This document shows, in pieces, positions 52,117 to 61,695 of a stretch of 64,000 nt of DNA; the first letter of the stretch is position 1, and each line of letters opens with the position of its first letter. Origin of the DNA: Geomesophilobacter sediminis (GTDB taxonomy: Bacteria; Desulfobacterota; Desulfuromonadia; Geobacterales; Geobacteraceae); contig NZ_JAEMHM010000007.1 of the NCBI RefSeq assembly GCF_016458275.1, forward strand, positions 186,001-250,000, written 5' to 3'. The translations under genes were made by a program, and so were the position numbers. A model generated the notes under the pieces. It was not told the origin of the DNA. It searched no databases and saw only the letters and a program-made list of their open reading frames with translations.

Positions 52117-53196
52117 TCACTCCCACCGGTTGGTGATGACACCGCCTTCGCCGACGCGGAAGACGAAGATCAGGTTGAGCTGGTCGTGCTCCCACTTGCG
52201 CGGCAGCGGCCCGGGATACCCCGCGGTGCGCGACGCGGTGGCGGCAAGCTCGTCGAGTACCCGGTTCCCGCTCGACTCGAGTTGCCTGATGTCGACGACG
52301 TTTCCTTCCCGGTTGAAGGTGATGGTGAGGATGGTAATCCCTTTCCCGATGCCGAGGTTCCACGGGGTGATCGCGTTGAGCCGGTCCCGCAGCAGGTTCC
52401 GGAAGCGGTAGGCGAAGGTCCCGATGGTGGGGTCGTCGGTATCCATCAGGCGGGTGTCGCCCTGTTCCGCCTCCTCGTATCTCTTGCGGTAACCCTCCTC
52501 CAGATTCGCCAGGTGCCTCGCGCTCGGGAACAGTTTCGCCAGTTCGCGCTGCTCTCCCCGTTGCGGCCTGAGCAGCCCCTCGCCCCGCGATATCTCCTTA
52601 CCGCCGTTTTCCGACATCCTAAACGGGGAGTCGCTCCTTCCGGGGGTCCGCGCCGCCTTGGGCGCTTCCGTTTTCCCCCTGACGTTGGGGGCGTTTTTGC
52701 TCTCCACCGTCCGCTCGCTCTTGTTGAACGCCTTGGGCGCCGCCTCCCTCGTGGACTGGGGGAGCTGTTTTTGCGGCGGCAGGGTCCGCTGCGGCGCCGG
52801 CGGCTTGGGCCGGACCAGCGGCGGTGGCGGCTTCACGGCCTGCGGCTTGGGGAGCGTCACCGGCTTGGGCAGCGGCAGCGGCTTGGGCAGCGGCTTGGGC
52901 GGCTCCGGCTTGGGAAGAACCTTCGGTTTGGGAGGCGGTTCCGGTTTCGGCTTGGGCTTCGGCTTGGGGGGCTCCGGTTTCGGTTCCGGCTTGGGTTTCG
53001 GCTGCTCCTTGGCCTTGAGGTCCTTCGCGTTCGGCAGCGGCGGCGGAAGGTCCGTCAGTTCGATCATCGTGGCGTCTTTGGGGACCTTCGGCTTTTCGGG
53101 CGGCAGGAGAGAAAAGACGCTGTAGGCAGCCACATGGAGCACGATAGAGAGGAAGACGAGGTAGAGAAGTGATTTTTCTATATGCTTGTCGGACAT
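52117..53196 (-). CDS. energy transducer TonB (third copy)
   Basis: A 359-residue TonB/TolA-like protein: anchor (about 8-30, LLYLVFLSIVLHVAAYSVF), a very long Pro-Lys-Glu spacer (about 50-150, KPKPEP-type repeats), a variable region, and a C-terminal TonB fold with GKGITILTITFNREGNVVDI and RQLESSGNRVLDEL. The long spacer can span the periplasm. No receptor is adjacent, so it may be the housekeeping TonB. Confidence 0.8.
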   Translation of the reverse strand: MSDKHIEKSLLYLVFLSIVLHVAAYSVFSLLPPEKPKVPKDATMIELTDLPPPLPNAKDLKAKEQPKPKPEPKPEPPKPKPKPKPEPPPKPKVLPKPEPPKPLPKPLPLPKPVTLPKPQAVKPPPPLVRPKPPAPQRTLPPQKQLPQSTREAAPKAFNKSERTVESKNAPNVRGKTEAPKAARTPGRSDSPFRMSENGGKEISRGEGLLRPQRGEQRELAKLFPSARHLANLEEGYRKRYEEAEQGDTRLMDTDDPTIGTFAYRFRNLLRDRLNAITPWNLGIGKGITILTITFNREGNVVDIRQLESSGNRVLDELAATASRTAGYPGPLPRKWEHDQLNLIFVFRVGEGGVITNRWE

Positions 53197-53373
53197 CTAT
53201 CTCCGCCGGAAGGGCTCAGGTATGGAACGCTCTATAGTAACCAGCGCGTCAGAAAAATGCAACGCTGGTGAATTGTCACCGATCGATAAAGCCGATTTGC
53301 CAGCCATCAACTCAGGAACGGTGGGCGTTTCGGCCAAAAAAACACCATTTTGCTGCTCATACCAGTTGCTTTT

Positions 53374-53450
53374 TTGACTTAGGTCAAAGTATACTGTATG
53401 CAATTTATCTAGTATGATTACAGTACAACTTTGCTTATTTAATTACAGTA
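53374..53450 (+). promoter_or_regulatory. candidate operators upstream of etfBA
   Basis: TTGACTTAGGTCAA at 53374-53387 is a perfect 5-bp inverted repeat with a 4-bp spacer, like FNR/CRP-family sites. After it TACTGTA (53392-53398) and its complement TACAGTA (53419-53425, 53444-53450) recur at about 26-bp steps. The region is markedly AT-rich. Together they suggest redox and substrate control of the etf operon. Confidence 0.45.
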
Positions 53451-53482
53451 TTAGCTTACTTATTTAGGACGAGGTTCCTCAA

Positions 53483-54295
53483 ATGCTTGTTGTTGCATGT
53501 ATAAAACAGGTGCCTGACACCACTCAAGTTCAGATCGACCCGGTAACGAACACGCTGGTCCGGGAAGGAATCCCGTTCATCGTCAACCCCTATGACACTC
53601 ATGCAGTGGAAGCGGCGCTCAGGCTCAAAGACGAGTTCGGGTTCCGGGTGGCCGCGATCTCGATGGGGCCCCCGAACGCCGAAGCGACCCTGCGCCGCGC
53701 ACTCGCCTGGGGCGTGGACCAGGCGATCCTGCTTTCCGACCGTGCCTTCGGCGGCGCCGACACCCTCGCCACCAGCCGGGTGCTCGCGGCGGCCATCGAA
53801 CGGTTGAGCGCCGAGGAGGAGGTCGGGGTGGTGATCTGCGGCAAGCAGACCATCGACGGCGACACCGCCCAGGTTGGCCCGGGGATCGCGACCCGCCTGG
53901 ACCTCGAACAGCTGACCCTGGTGGACCGCGTCGAAGCCTTCGATCAGAAGGGGCGCACCATCCGCGTCCGCCGCAAGCTCGAAGGGCGCCACGAAATCGT
54001 CGAAGCGCCGCTGCCGGTCCTTTTGACCGTGGTGCGCGAGTTGAACCGTCCCCGCTACCCGTCGGTCCCGATGCGGCTTGCCTCACAGGAGGCCGAGGTG
54101 CAGGTCTGGGACAACAAGGTGCTCAAGCTCAACGTCGAGGAGATCGGGCTGAAGGGGTCCCCGACCTGGGTGAGCCGGATCTTCTCTCCGGAGCGCGACA
54201 AAGGGGAGATCGTCGGCGACGGCGTCAACGACCCGGAAGGGGCGGCGGACCTCCTGATCCAGAAGATGCTGGAGAAGGACCTGCTCACCGTCTAG
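53483..54295 (+). CDS. etfB: electron transfer flavoprotein beta subunit
   Basis: A 270-residue EtfB. Opening VVACIKQVPDTTQVQIDP, NPYDTHAVEAALRLKDEFG and VICGKQTIDGDTAQVGPGIA with LPVLLTVVRELNRPRYPS are standard for the family. It binds FAD/AMP with EtfA and takes electrons from acyl-CoA or other dehydrogenases. Followed by etfA and the membrane FeS oxidoreductase, the usual anaerobic route to menaquinone. GAGG precedes the start. Confidence 0.93.
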   Translation: MLVVACIKQVPDTTQVQIDPVTNTLVREGIPFIVNPYDTHAVEAALRLKDEFGFRVAAISMGPPNAEATLRRALAWGVDQAILLSDRAFGGADTLATSRVLAAAIERLSAEEEVGVVICGKQTIDGDTAQVGPGIATRLDLEQLTLVDRVEAFDQKGRTIRVRRKLEGRHEIVEAPLPVLLTVVRELNRPRYPSVPMRLASQEAEVQVWDNKVLKLNVEEIGLKGSPTWVSRIFSPERDKGEIVGDGVNDPEGAADLLIQKMLEKDLLTV

Positions 54296-54316
54296 GCAGT
54301 GAGCGATGAGCAGTCG
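54295..54316 (+). repeat. short dispersed repeat after etfB
   Basis: GGCAGTGAGCGATGAGCAG starts at the etfB stop codon and matches the copy after galU (51985-52005) with one change. Confidence 0.5.
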
Positions 54317-54430
54317 CAGGTTGCACGATAGCATCTGCACCGGCGGCAGATCGAGTAAAAAGTATGCAAGTTTCCTTATGTAAGCCTTACGCTTTCGTTA
54401 CCTATAAAACCAGCTGGAACAGGAAAGTTA

Positions 54431-55750
54431 ATGACTCAGGACGTTAAACCTCCCAAAAAACCGCGCGGCAAGGCGGTACTGCTGCAGGGCAAGTGCATCG
54501 CCTGCGGCGCCCGCTGCCAGAGCGCCTGCCCGGTCGACGCGGTCGAGATGAACGAGCAGGGCGAGCCGATCATCAATTTCGACCGCTGCATCGGCTGCAA
54601 AAAATGCGTCAACGTCTGCCCGGCGAGCGCGCTGGTGATGGAATTCACCGACGAGGAGAAGAAGATCCTCGAGCAGCTCGCCGCCGCCGGCACCACCCAC
54701 GAGCCGGAGGAGGACCCGGAAGAGGCCCGCATCAAGAAGCTCCTCGCCGAATACCGCGGGGTCTGGGTCTTCGTCGAGCAGACCGAGGGCGAGGCCGCCA
54801 AGGTTTCCTGGGAACTCCTCGGCAAGGGGAAGGAACTGGCCGATGCGCTCAAGACCGAGCTCTGCGCCGTGGTGCTCGGGCATGAGGTCGAGCACCTCTG
54901 CAAGCAGGCGTTCGGCTACGGTGCCGAAAAGGTCTACCTGCTGGACGCGCCGGTGCTGCGCCACTACCGCACCAAATCTTACGAGCGCTGCTTCTGCGCC
55001 CTCGCCGAGAAGTACCGTCCCGAGGTGATCCTGATGGGGGCCACCGGCCAGGGGCGCGACCTCGCCGGGGTCGTGGCCACCCGGCTCAAGACCGGTCTCA
55101 CCGCGGACTGCACCGGACTGGGGATCGACGACAAGCGCAACCTGATGCAGACCCGCCCCGCCTTCGGCGGCAACATCATGGCGACCATCATGTGCGACAA
55201 ATACCGTCCCCAGATGTCGACCGTCCGTCCCCACGTGATGGCGATGCCCGAGTTCGATCCGATGGCAAACGGCGAGATCGTCCGCGAGGCGGTCAACGTT
55301 GCCGAGAACGAGATCCCGGTGAAGGTGCTGGAGATCCTCAAGGACGGCAGCGGGAGCAAGGTCGACATCTCCGGCGCCGAGTTCATCGTCTCCGGCGGAC
55401 GCGGCCTGATGGGGCCGGAAAACTTCCCGATGCTCCAGGAACTCGCCGACGTCCTCGGCGGGGTGGTCGGCGCCTCCCGCAGCGCGGTCGATGCCGGCTG
55501 GATGCCGCCGGACCGCCAGGTCGGCCAGACCGGGAAGACGGTGCGTCCCAAGATCTACATCGCCTGCGGCATCTCCGGTGCGATCCAGCACCTGGTCGGG
55601 ATGCAGGACTCCGACGTGATCATCGCCATCAACCGGGATCCGGAGGCTCCGATCTTCGAGGTGGCCACCTATGGCATCGTCGGGGACCTCTTCAAGATCG
55701 TCCCGGCCTTCACCCGCAAGCTCAAGGAAATGAAGGGGAAGAATCAGTAA
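54431..55750 (+). CDS. etfA: electron transfer flavoprotein alpha subunit with N-terminal ferredoxin domain
   Basis: A 439-residue EtfA. Residues 15-75 carry two [4Fe-4S] motifs ([15 protein letters not shown] and [13 protein letters not shown]), absent from aerobic EtfA. The standard domain follows (about 105-435), with [30 protein letters not shown], and the FAD-binding [32 protein letters not shown] and [20 protein letters not shown]. The added clusters can wire FAD to the FeS oxidoreductase encoded downstream. Confidence 0.93.
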   Translation: MTQDVKPPKKPRGKAVLLQGKCIACGARCQSACPVDAVEMNEQGEPIINFDRCIGCKKCVNVCPASALVMEFTDEEKKILEQLAAAGTTHEPEEDPEEARIKKLLAEYRGVWVFVEQTEGEAAKVSWELLGKGKELADALKTELCAVVLGHEVEHLCKQAFGYGAEKVYLLDAPVLRHYRTKSYERCFCALAEKYRPEVILMGATGQGRDLAGVVATRLKTGLTADCTGLGIDDKRNLMQTRPAFGGNIMATIMCDKYRPQMSTVRPHVMAMPEFDPMANGEIVREAVNVAENEIPVKVLEILKDGSGSKVDISGAEFIVSGGRGLMGPENFPMLQELADVLGGVVGASRSAVDAGWMPPDRQVGQTGKTVRPKIYIACGISGAIQHLVGMQDSDVIIAINRDPEAPIFEVATYGIVGDLFKIVPAFTRKLKEMKGKNQ

Positions 55751-55825
55751 CGACAGTAGTCGATGAAAAGTAGTCAGAGTAAGTGGTCAGTGAACAGAAT
55801 GGAGCTTGACGCTGTACTGCCACCT

Positions 55826-55880
55826 GCACTGATCACTGATCCTGGTCACTGTCTACTGATCACTGACTGTACTGAATAGA
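55826..55880 (+). repeat. short imperfect repeats between etfA and the FeS oxidoreductase
   Basis: Several copies of a CACTGATCACTGA-like unit, partly palindromic (TGATCA). No gene is visible in the 138-bp gap. Confidence 0.4.
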
Positions 55881-55888
55881 GGTTACGC

Positions 55889-57883
55889 ATGACGTCACAT
55901 ACCACGCTGTTCGCACCGCTGCTGATCGCCTCGGTCGCGTTCTTCTGTTTCAGCCTGTACCGCCGGCTCGCCCTGGTCCGCCTGGGGCAGCCCGAGGACC
56001 GCTTCGACCACCCCGGTCGCCGGCTCCAGGAGATGCTGCGCTACGCCTTCGCGCAGCTGCGCGTCGTGCAGCGCCCCTTCGGCTTGAATCATTTCGTGAT
56101 CTTCTGGTCCTTCATGATTCTGGCCCTGGCCAACGCCGAGTTCCTGGTGAACGGCGTCATCCCGCAGGCGAGCCTGGCCGCGCTCCCGGAGGGGGTCCAT
56201 CACCTGCTCCTGCTCGCCTTCGACTTCGTGTCGATCTTCGCACTGGTGGCGGTCTGTTTTTCCCTGGCGCGGCGGCTCTTCTTCAAGCCGGACTACCTGG
56301 ACAGCCGCTACGTGAAGGCCCGCAGCCTGGAAGGGTTCCTCATCCTGCTCTTCATCGCGCTGTTGATGGTCGCCTACTTCGGGATGCACGGCGCCCTCCT
56401 CGCCATGGGTGAGGACCCGGGGGCCGCCCCCTTCATGCCGGTCTCCCGCTTTACCGCTTCGCTCCTTGCTCCCTTCGGGAACCAGCTCCCCGGGGTGGCG
56501 GAGCTCTTCTGGTGGATCCACGCCCTGGTCCTGTGCGCCTTCATCTGCCTTTTGCCCCGCAGCAAGCACATGCATATCATCACCGCGATTCCCAACTGCT
56601 ACTTCGGCAGCCTCGAGCAGCCGAACACCCAGCCGCGGGAGCGTTTCGAGAAAGGTGAGACCTTCGGGGTGGGGCAGGTGGACGGGTTCACCTGGAAGGA
56701 TCTTTTCGACGGCTTCAGCTGCACCGAGTGCGGCCGCTGCCAGGATGCCTGCCCGGCCAACAACACGGGCAAACCGCTCAACCCGCGCCAGATCGTGCAT
56801 GCCATCAAGATGAACCTGATGGAGAATGCCGACGACCTCGCCGCCGGGAAAAAGCCGCACCTGCCGCTGATCGGCGCGGAAGGAGAGGGGACCAACACCG
56901 AAGACGCGATCTGGTCCTGCACCACCTGCGGCGCCTGCATGGAGGTCTGCCCGGTCCTCATCGAGCAGATGCCCAAGATCGTCAAGATGCGCCGCCACCT
57001 GGTCGAGACCGAGGCCCGCTTCCCCGAAGAACTCCTGAACCTTTTCGAGAACATGGAGCAGCGTTCCAACCCGTGGGGGATCGCACCCAGCGAGCGGACC
57101 AAGTGGCACGGCCCCATGGACGTGCAGCGCTTCGAGGCGGGGCAGACCGAGTACCTCCTCTACGTCGGCTGCGCCGGCTCCTTCGATTCCCGCACCAAGC
57201 ACGTCACCGTCGCCCTGGCCACCGTGCTCAACGCGGCGGGGATCTCCTGGGGGATCCTGGGTAAGGACGAGAAGTGCTGCGGCGACAGCCTGCGCCGGCT
57301 GGGTAACGAGTACCTGTTCGACAAGATGGCCAAGGAAAATGCCGCCCTTTTCACCGAGCGCGGGGTGAAGAAGGTCATCGTCCTTTGCCCGCACTGCCTG
57401 AATACGCTGAAAAACGATTATCGCCAGTACGGCCTGGATCTCGAGGTGGTGCACCACTCCGAGCTGATCGAGTCCCTGCTTGAGGCCGGCAGGATCAAGC
57501 TGCACGACGGGGCCAAGGAGCTGGGCAAGGTCGCCTACCACGATCCCTGCTACCTGGGGCGGCACAACAAGGTATACGATGCCCCGCGGGCGGTCGTTGC
57601 CGCTGCCACCGGCAAGGCCCCGGCCGAGATGGAGCGCAACCGCGATAACTCCTTCTGCTGTGGCGCCGGCGGCGGCCGGATGTGGATGGAGGAGCACCAG
57701 GGGGACCGCGTGAACCACCACCGGGTGGACGAAACCCTCAAGCAGAGCCCGGACACCGTCTGCGTTGCCTGCCCCTATTGCATGACCATGTTCGAGGATG
57801 GGCTCAAGGACCGCGGCAAACCCGAGGTCCGAGTGCGCGACATCGCCGAGATCGTCGCCGAGGGGCTGCGCCCCAAGGCCTAG
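55889..57883 (+). CDS. membrane FeS oxidoreductase (ETF:menaquinone oxidoreductase-like)
   Basis: A 664-residue protein with an N-terminal NarI-like membrane domain (about 1-235, five to six helices), two [4Fe-4S] motifs (CTECGRCQDACPA and CTTCGACMEVCPV) and two CCG domains (KDEKCCGDSLRRLGN; DNSFCCGAGGGRMW with YHDPCYLGRHN). This matches the DUF224 ETF-methylmenaquinone oxidoreductases (EMO) found next to etfBA in acyl-CoA-degrading anaerobes. It should pass electrons from the ETF to menaquinone. AGAGG precedes the start. Confidence 0.88.
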   Translation: MTSHTTLFAPLLIASVAFFCFSLYRRLALVRLGQPEDRFDHPGRRLQEMLRYAFAQLRVVQRPFGLNHFVIFWSFMILALANAEFLVNGVIPQASLAALPEGVHHLLLLAFDFVSIFALVAVCFSLARRLFFKPDYLDSRYVKARSLEGFLILLFIALLMVAYFGMHGALLAMGEDPGAAPFMPVSRFTASLLAPFGNQLPGVAELFWWIHALVLCAFICLLPRSKHMHIITAIPNCYFGSLEQPNTQPRERFEKGETFGVGQVDGFTWKDLFDGFSCTECGRCQDACPANNTGKPLNPRQIVHAIKMNLMENADDLAAGKKPHLPLIGAEGEGTNTEDAIWSCTTCGACMEVCPVLIEQMPKIVKMRRHLVETEARFPEELLNLFENMEQRSNPWGIAPSERTKWHGPMDVQRFEAGQTEYLLYVGCAGSFDSRTKHVTVALATVLNAAGISWGILGKDEKCCGDSLRRLGNEYLFDKMAKENAALFTERGVKKVIVLCPHCLNTLKNDYRQYGLDLEVVHHSELIESLLEAGRIKLHDGAKELGKVAYHDPCYLGRHNKVYDAPRAVVAAATGKAPAEMERNRDNSFCCGAGGGRMWMEEHQGDRVNHHRVDETLKQSPDTVCVACPYCMTMFEDGLKDRGKPEVRVRDIAEIVAEGLRPKA

Positions 57884-57923
57884 AAGGTTCCGCTGCTTCC
57901 CGGAACGTTTGAAGTACCTACGC

Positions 57924-57951
57924 AAAGGGGCGGAGCGATCCGCCCCTTTTG
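57924..57951 (+). terminator. intrinsic terminator of the etf operon
   Basis: An 11-bp GC-rich stem (57924-57934 with 57939-57949) with 4-nt loop, ending in a short T run. Confidence 0.85.
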
Positions 57952-58224
57952 TATTTAAACCGGGTGGCTTCTGCGCAGGGAGGTAGGTGGTTGGTCGGGG
58001 CAAGCGCCAAGCCGGTGGGAGAACCTTTTCCGACGCGATAGACAGACCGTGATCGCGACAGAGATGTCGCTCCTACTTGTCTTGGCTCCCTCCCCCTCCG
58101 GGAGAGGGAATTGTCTTCAGGCTTAATCGCGCCTGGAAAGGCGCTCCCACCGGGGAAACGCCCTGGCCGGCGATGGGACGGTTTTCGCTGCGACGAGACG
58201 GCGCCGGTGGCATAGGGAGTCCGC
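57952..58224. other. intergenic region without visible gene
   Basis: After the etf terminator the sequence holds small inverted repeats (a CCCTCTCCC-type stem near 58087-58110) but no convincing gene or known RNA. The promoter of the amidotransferase gene must lie here. Confidence 0.4.
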
Positions 58225-58911
58225 ATGTTTTTGATCGTTCAGAATGATCCTCACTGTCCGGCCGGCAGCTGTGCTCCGATCATCGAGGCGCGCGCGGCCA
58301 GCTTTCGCGTCGTCGCCGGCTACGATGACCTCGCATTCCCCGATCCGACCCGTTTCCAAGGGGTGATCGTCCTCGGCGGCGAGATGAGCGTCTATGCCAC
58401 CGAACGCTTTCCCTACCTGGACCGGGTGCGCAGCCTGATGCGGGAGTGCGTGGACCGGCAGGTCCCCCTGTTCGGGATCTGCCTCGGCGGGCAACTCCTG
58501 GCCCAGGTCCTGGGGGGGACGGTCAGTTCGCCTTCGTCCCACGGCGAGAAGGGGATCCACTCGGTGACCCTCACCGAGGCCGGAGCGGGGGATCCGCTCT
58601 TCGCCGGTCTTGCCGAAACGTTCACCACCTTCCAAATGCACAACGACAGCTTCACCCTCCCCCCCTCGGCCACTCTCCTGGCCCACTCCGCCGCCTGCCC
58701 GGTGCAGGCCTTTCGCTACGGCGCAACTGCCTATGCGGTGCAGTTCCATCCCGAGGTGGATCGCGACATCGTCTCCTGCTGGAGCGAATTCCCCCCTCCC
58801 GAACCGGACCTGGTCCGCCAGTACGAGGTCGGTCGCGCCGCCTACGACGCCGATTCCCGCCGCATCATCGGCAACTTTGTCTCTCTTGCCCTCCGCCGGT
58901 ACCTTTCTTGA
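58225..58911 (+). CDS. class I glutamine amidotransferase-like protein
   Basis: A 228-residue protein with the GATase1 fold: GVIVLGGEMSVY, nucleophile elbow PLFGICLGGQLLAQVLGG (catalytic Cys), and YAVQFHPEVD (His and Glu of the triad). Its length and motifs match the stand-alone GMP-synthase-like amidotransferases often annotated as GuaA-like. The acceptor substrate is unknown. It appears monocistronic. Confidence 0.85.
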   Translation: MFLIVQNDPHCPAGSCAPIIEARAASFRVVAGYDDLAFPDPTRFQGVIVLGGEMSVYATERFPYLDRVRSLMRECVDRQVPLFGICLGGQLLAQVLGGTVSSPSSHGEKGIHSVTLTEAGAGDPLFAGLAETFTTFQMHNDSFTLPPSATLLAHSAACPVQAFRYGATAYAVQFHPEVDRDIVSCWSEFPPPEPDLVRQYEVGRAAYDADSRRIIGNFVSLALRRYLS

Positions 58912-59010
58912 AATAAAAGACCTCTTATTGTAAAGTTCTAACTTGTTTTTCCGCCCCGGAAGGGACGGTAAAGCGCCAATCCCACTCCTGTCGCTGCGGG
59001 GGGTGCTGAG

Positions 59011-61695
59011 ATGCGTCGGACGTCCCTTGATTCCTCAGTCAAAGGAAAGCTGATGACGGTACTCCTCGCCGGCAACGCCGCTCTTGTCGTCGCGGCAGCC
59101 ATCAGCTTCATTTCCTGTGCCCTCACGGTTTCTCTCGACGAGCAGCGGCTCGCCCTGGATAGCCTGGCCCGGGCCATCGAGCTGCAGATTGCCGCATCTC
59201 CACCGCCCGATCTTCCCCGGTTACGCAACGACCTCGCCCGACTGACGACCCAGCACCGCCTGGCCCGGGTCGAACTCCGCTCCTCCACCGGCCGGCTCCT
59301 GGCCGTCTCGCTGGTGCCGCGGCAGGGGGTGTGGGAGCCGCTTCTTTCCGACTGGCTGCCGGACCGGTCGGTTTCCCTCCGCGTTCCTTCCGGCGCCTAT
59401 CGCCTCATCCTGCATCCCTCCGCCGCTCCCTTTTGCGCCACGCTCACCTACTGTCTCGCGGTCACCGGCTGCTTCCTCGGCGGCCTGTTCCTTTTGGGAC
59501 GCCAGTTCCGCTCCCGCTTCGACCGGCTCATCCTGGCCCCCATCGTCCACCTCACCCACAAGATGGGGATCGTTTCGCGCCGCCAGGATTACAAGGTGCG
59601 GGTCTCCCGCTGGAGCGACGACGAGGTCGGTCTTCTTTTCGATTGCTTCAACAACATGCTGGAGGAGATCTCGGTGCGGGACGAACGGCTCGCGCTGCAC
59701 CGCATGGAGCTGGAGATCGAGGTGGAGGAGCGGACCCGGGAGCTCTCCGAGGTGAACGGACAACTCGCCGCGAGCCTCGACGAGGTGCAGCTCTCCATGG
59801 AGACCGCCCAGGCGGCGAGCCGGGCCAAGTCGGATTTTCTGGCCCAGATGAGCCACGAGATCCGGACTCCGATGTACGGGGTGCTGGGGATGACCGAGCT
59901 TTTGCTCAACACCGACCTCACCACCGAGCAGGCGCGCTACGTCGATACGGTGCGCCACTCCGGGGAGGCGCTCCTCTCCATCATCAACAGCATCCTCGAC
60001 TTCTCCAAGATCGAGGCGGGGCGGATGGAGCTGGAGACGATCCCGTTCGACCTGCACGACACGGTGCACGAGGCGGTGGAACTTCTGGCCGAAGACGCCC
60101 AGAAAAAGGGACTGGCACTCTTCGCCTCCGTGGATCCCGGGCTTCCCCGTATGGTGCAGGGGGACCCGGTCCGGTTGCGCCAGATCATGGTGAACCTCCT
60201 GGCCAACGCGGTGAAATTCACCCAGCAAGGCAAGGTGCGCCTGGAGGCGACCCTGGAGCAGGAGCCGGCCCTGATCCGGATCACCGTGCAGGATACCGGG
60301 ATCGGCATCGAACCGGAGGCCCAGGAGCATATCTTCGAGCAGTTCTCCCAGGCGGACCAGACCATCACCCGCCGCTACGGGGGAACCGGCCTGGGGCTGG
60401 CCATCGCCCGGCAGTTGAGCGAGCTGATGGGGGGGACGATTTCCGTCTCCAGCCAACCGGGGAAGGGATCCACCTTCAGTTTCACCGCCCGCCTGGAACT
60501 TCAGGATCAGCAGGAGACCGCGCCGTCGCACGCCTTCAACGCCCTGCGCGGCAAGAGTCTTCTCGTCGTGGAGCCGTCCGGAAGCGATCCGATCTGCCGC
60601 CTGGCCTCCTCCTGGGGCATGGAGACCGTGGTTGCCGGGGATGCCCGCGAAGCCCTGCGTAAGGTGGTGGCGGCACCCTTCGACGTCGCCCTGGTGAGTT
60701 GCCGCCTCCCCGATGCCCGGGGGAGCGAACTCGCCCGCGCGCTGCGCACCCACCCGGCGGCCCGGTCCCTGGCGGTGGTGCTTTTGGCCGATCCGGACCA
60801 GGAGCCGGAGCGGGATGATACTGTGGCCGGGGTGCTGCAGCGGCCGGTGCGCCAGACGCCGCTCTACCAGGCCCTGGTCCGGTCGCTGGGGATGGAGCCC
60901 TGGCAGGAGGATGCCTCCCTGTTGCAGACCGCCGACGGGGCGATCCCGCTGGTCCTTTTGGTCGAGGATAACGAGGTGAACCAGGAGGTCGGGCGCGGCA
61001 TGCTGGAGAGCTTCGGCTGCCGGGTGGAGGTGGCGGTGAACGGGGTGCAGGCGCTGGCGATGGTCTGTCAGACCCGCTACGACGTGGTCCTCATGGACAC
61101 CCAGATGCCGGAGATGGATGGCCTGGAGGCGACCCGCCTGATCCGGGAGGGGGAAGACCCGGAGGAGCCGAGGCTCCCGATCATCGCGCTCACCGCGTAT
61201 GCGATGAAGGGGGACCGGGAGGCGTGCCTGAAGGCCGGGGCCGATGACTACCTCTCCAAGCCCTTCGCTCGCGAGGCGCTGGCCCAGCTTTTGTGCAAGC
61301 ACCTGGTCGGTGCCCCGGCCCAGCCGCCCGCCCCGGCCGCCGTAGCGGTCCCCGACGAAATGCCCCAGGCGCTGGCCATGATCCAGAGCCTCTCCGGCAC
61401 CCGCGGGCTGGAGATCCTGCGCAAGGTGGTCGATCTGTACCTGACCAGCACCCCGACGCTTTTGCAGACGATGCGCGAGGCGGAATCCGGCAAGGACCCG
61501 ATGATGCTCAAGGTCGCCGCGCACAGCTTCAAGTCGAGCAGCGCCAACCTGGGCGCCGTCAAGCTGGCCGGGGTCTGCGACGAGCTCGAGGCGCTCGGGC
61601 GCAGCGGGTCCACCGAGGGGGCCCTGCCGCTTTTACAGCGCGCCGAAGAGGAGTACCGGACCGTCCGCAACGCGCTGATGGGAGGGGGGCTATGA
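59011..61695 (+). CDS. hybrid sensor histidine kinase (HAMP-HisKA-HATPase-REC-REC-Hpt)
   Basis: An 894-residue membrane kinase. Two TM helices (about 15-38 and 143-163) flank a periplasmic sensor of about 100 residues. HAMP and a coiled coil follow, then HisKA ([19 protein letters not shown], His near 282), HATPase (about 385-500: [38 protein letters not shown]), a degenerate receiver ([10 protein letters not shown], no Asp), a normal receiver ([16 protein letters not shown]) and an Hpt domain ([14 protein letters not shown]). It is an ArcB/BarA-type phosphorelay. The stop overlaps the response-regulator start (ATGA). Signal unknown. Confidence 0.92.
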   Translation: MRRTSLDSSVKGKLMTVLLAGNAALVVAAAISFISCALTVSLDEQRLALDSLARAIELQIAASPPPDLPRLRNDLARLTTQHRLARVELRSSTGRLLAVSLVPRQGVWEPLLSDWLPDRSVSLRVPSGAYRLILHPSAAPFCATLTYCLAVTGCFLGGLFLLGRQFRSRFDRLILAPIVHLTHKMGIVSRRQDYKVRVSRWSDDEVGLLFDCFNNMLEEISVRDERLALHRMELEIEVEERTRELSEVNGQLAASLDEVQLSMETAQAASRAKSDFLAQMSHEIRTPMYGVLGMTELLLNTDLTTEQARYVDTVRHSGEALLSIINSILDFSKIEAGRMELETIPFDLHDTVHEAVELLAEDAQKKGLALFASVDPGLPRMVQGDPVRLRQIMVNLLANAVKFTQQGKVRLEATLEQEPALIRITVQDTGIGIEPEAQEHIFEQFSQADQTITRRYGGTGLGLAIARQLSELMGGTISVSSQPGKGSTFSFTARLELQDQQETAPSHAFNALRGKSLLVVEPSGSDPICRLASSWGMETVVAGDAREALRKVVAAPFDVALVSCRLPDARGSELARALRTHPAARSLAVVLLADPDQEPERDDTVAGVLQRPVRQTPLYQALVRSLGMEPWQEDASLLQTADGAIPLVLLVEDNEVNQEVGRGMLESFGCRVEVAVNGVQALAMVCQTRYDVVLMDTQMPEMDGLEATRLIREGEDPEEPRLPIIALTAYAMKGDREACLKAGADDYLSKPFAREALAQLLCKHLVGAPAQPPAPAAVAVPDEMPQALAMIQSLSGTRGLEILRKVVDLYLTSTPTLLQTMREAESGKDPMMLKVAAHSFKSSSANLGAVKLAGVCDELEALGRSGSTEGALPLLQRAEEEYRTVRNALMGGGL

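Noticed and set aside
55895-58003. A 702-codon minus-strand frame over the FeS oxidoreductase
   Set aside because: It is antisense to a protein with complete FeS and CCG motifs and has no features of its own.
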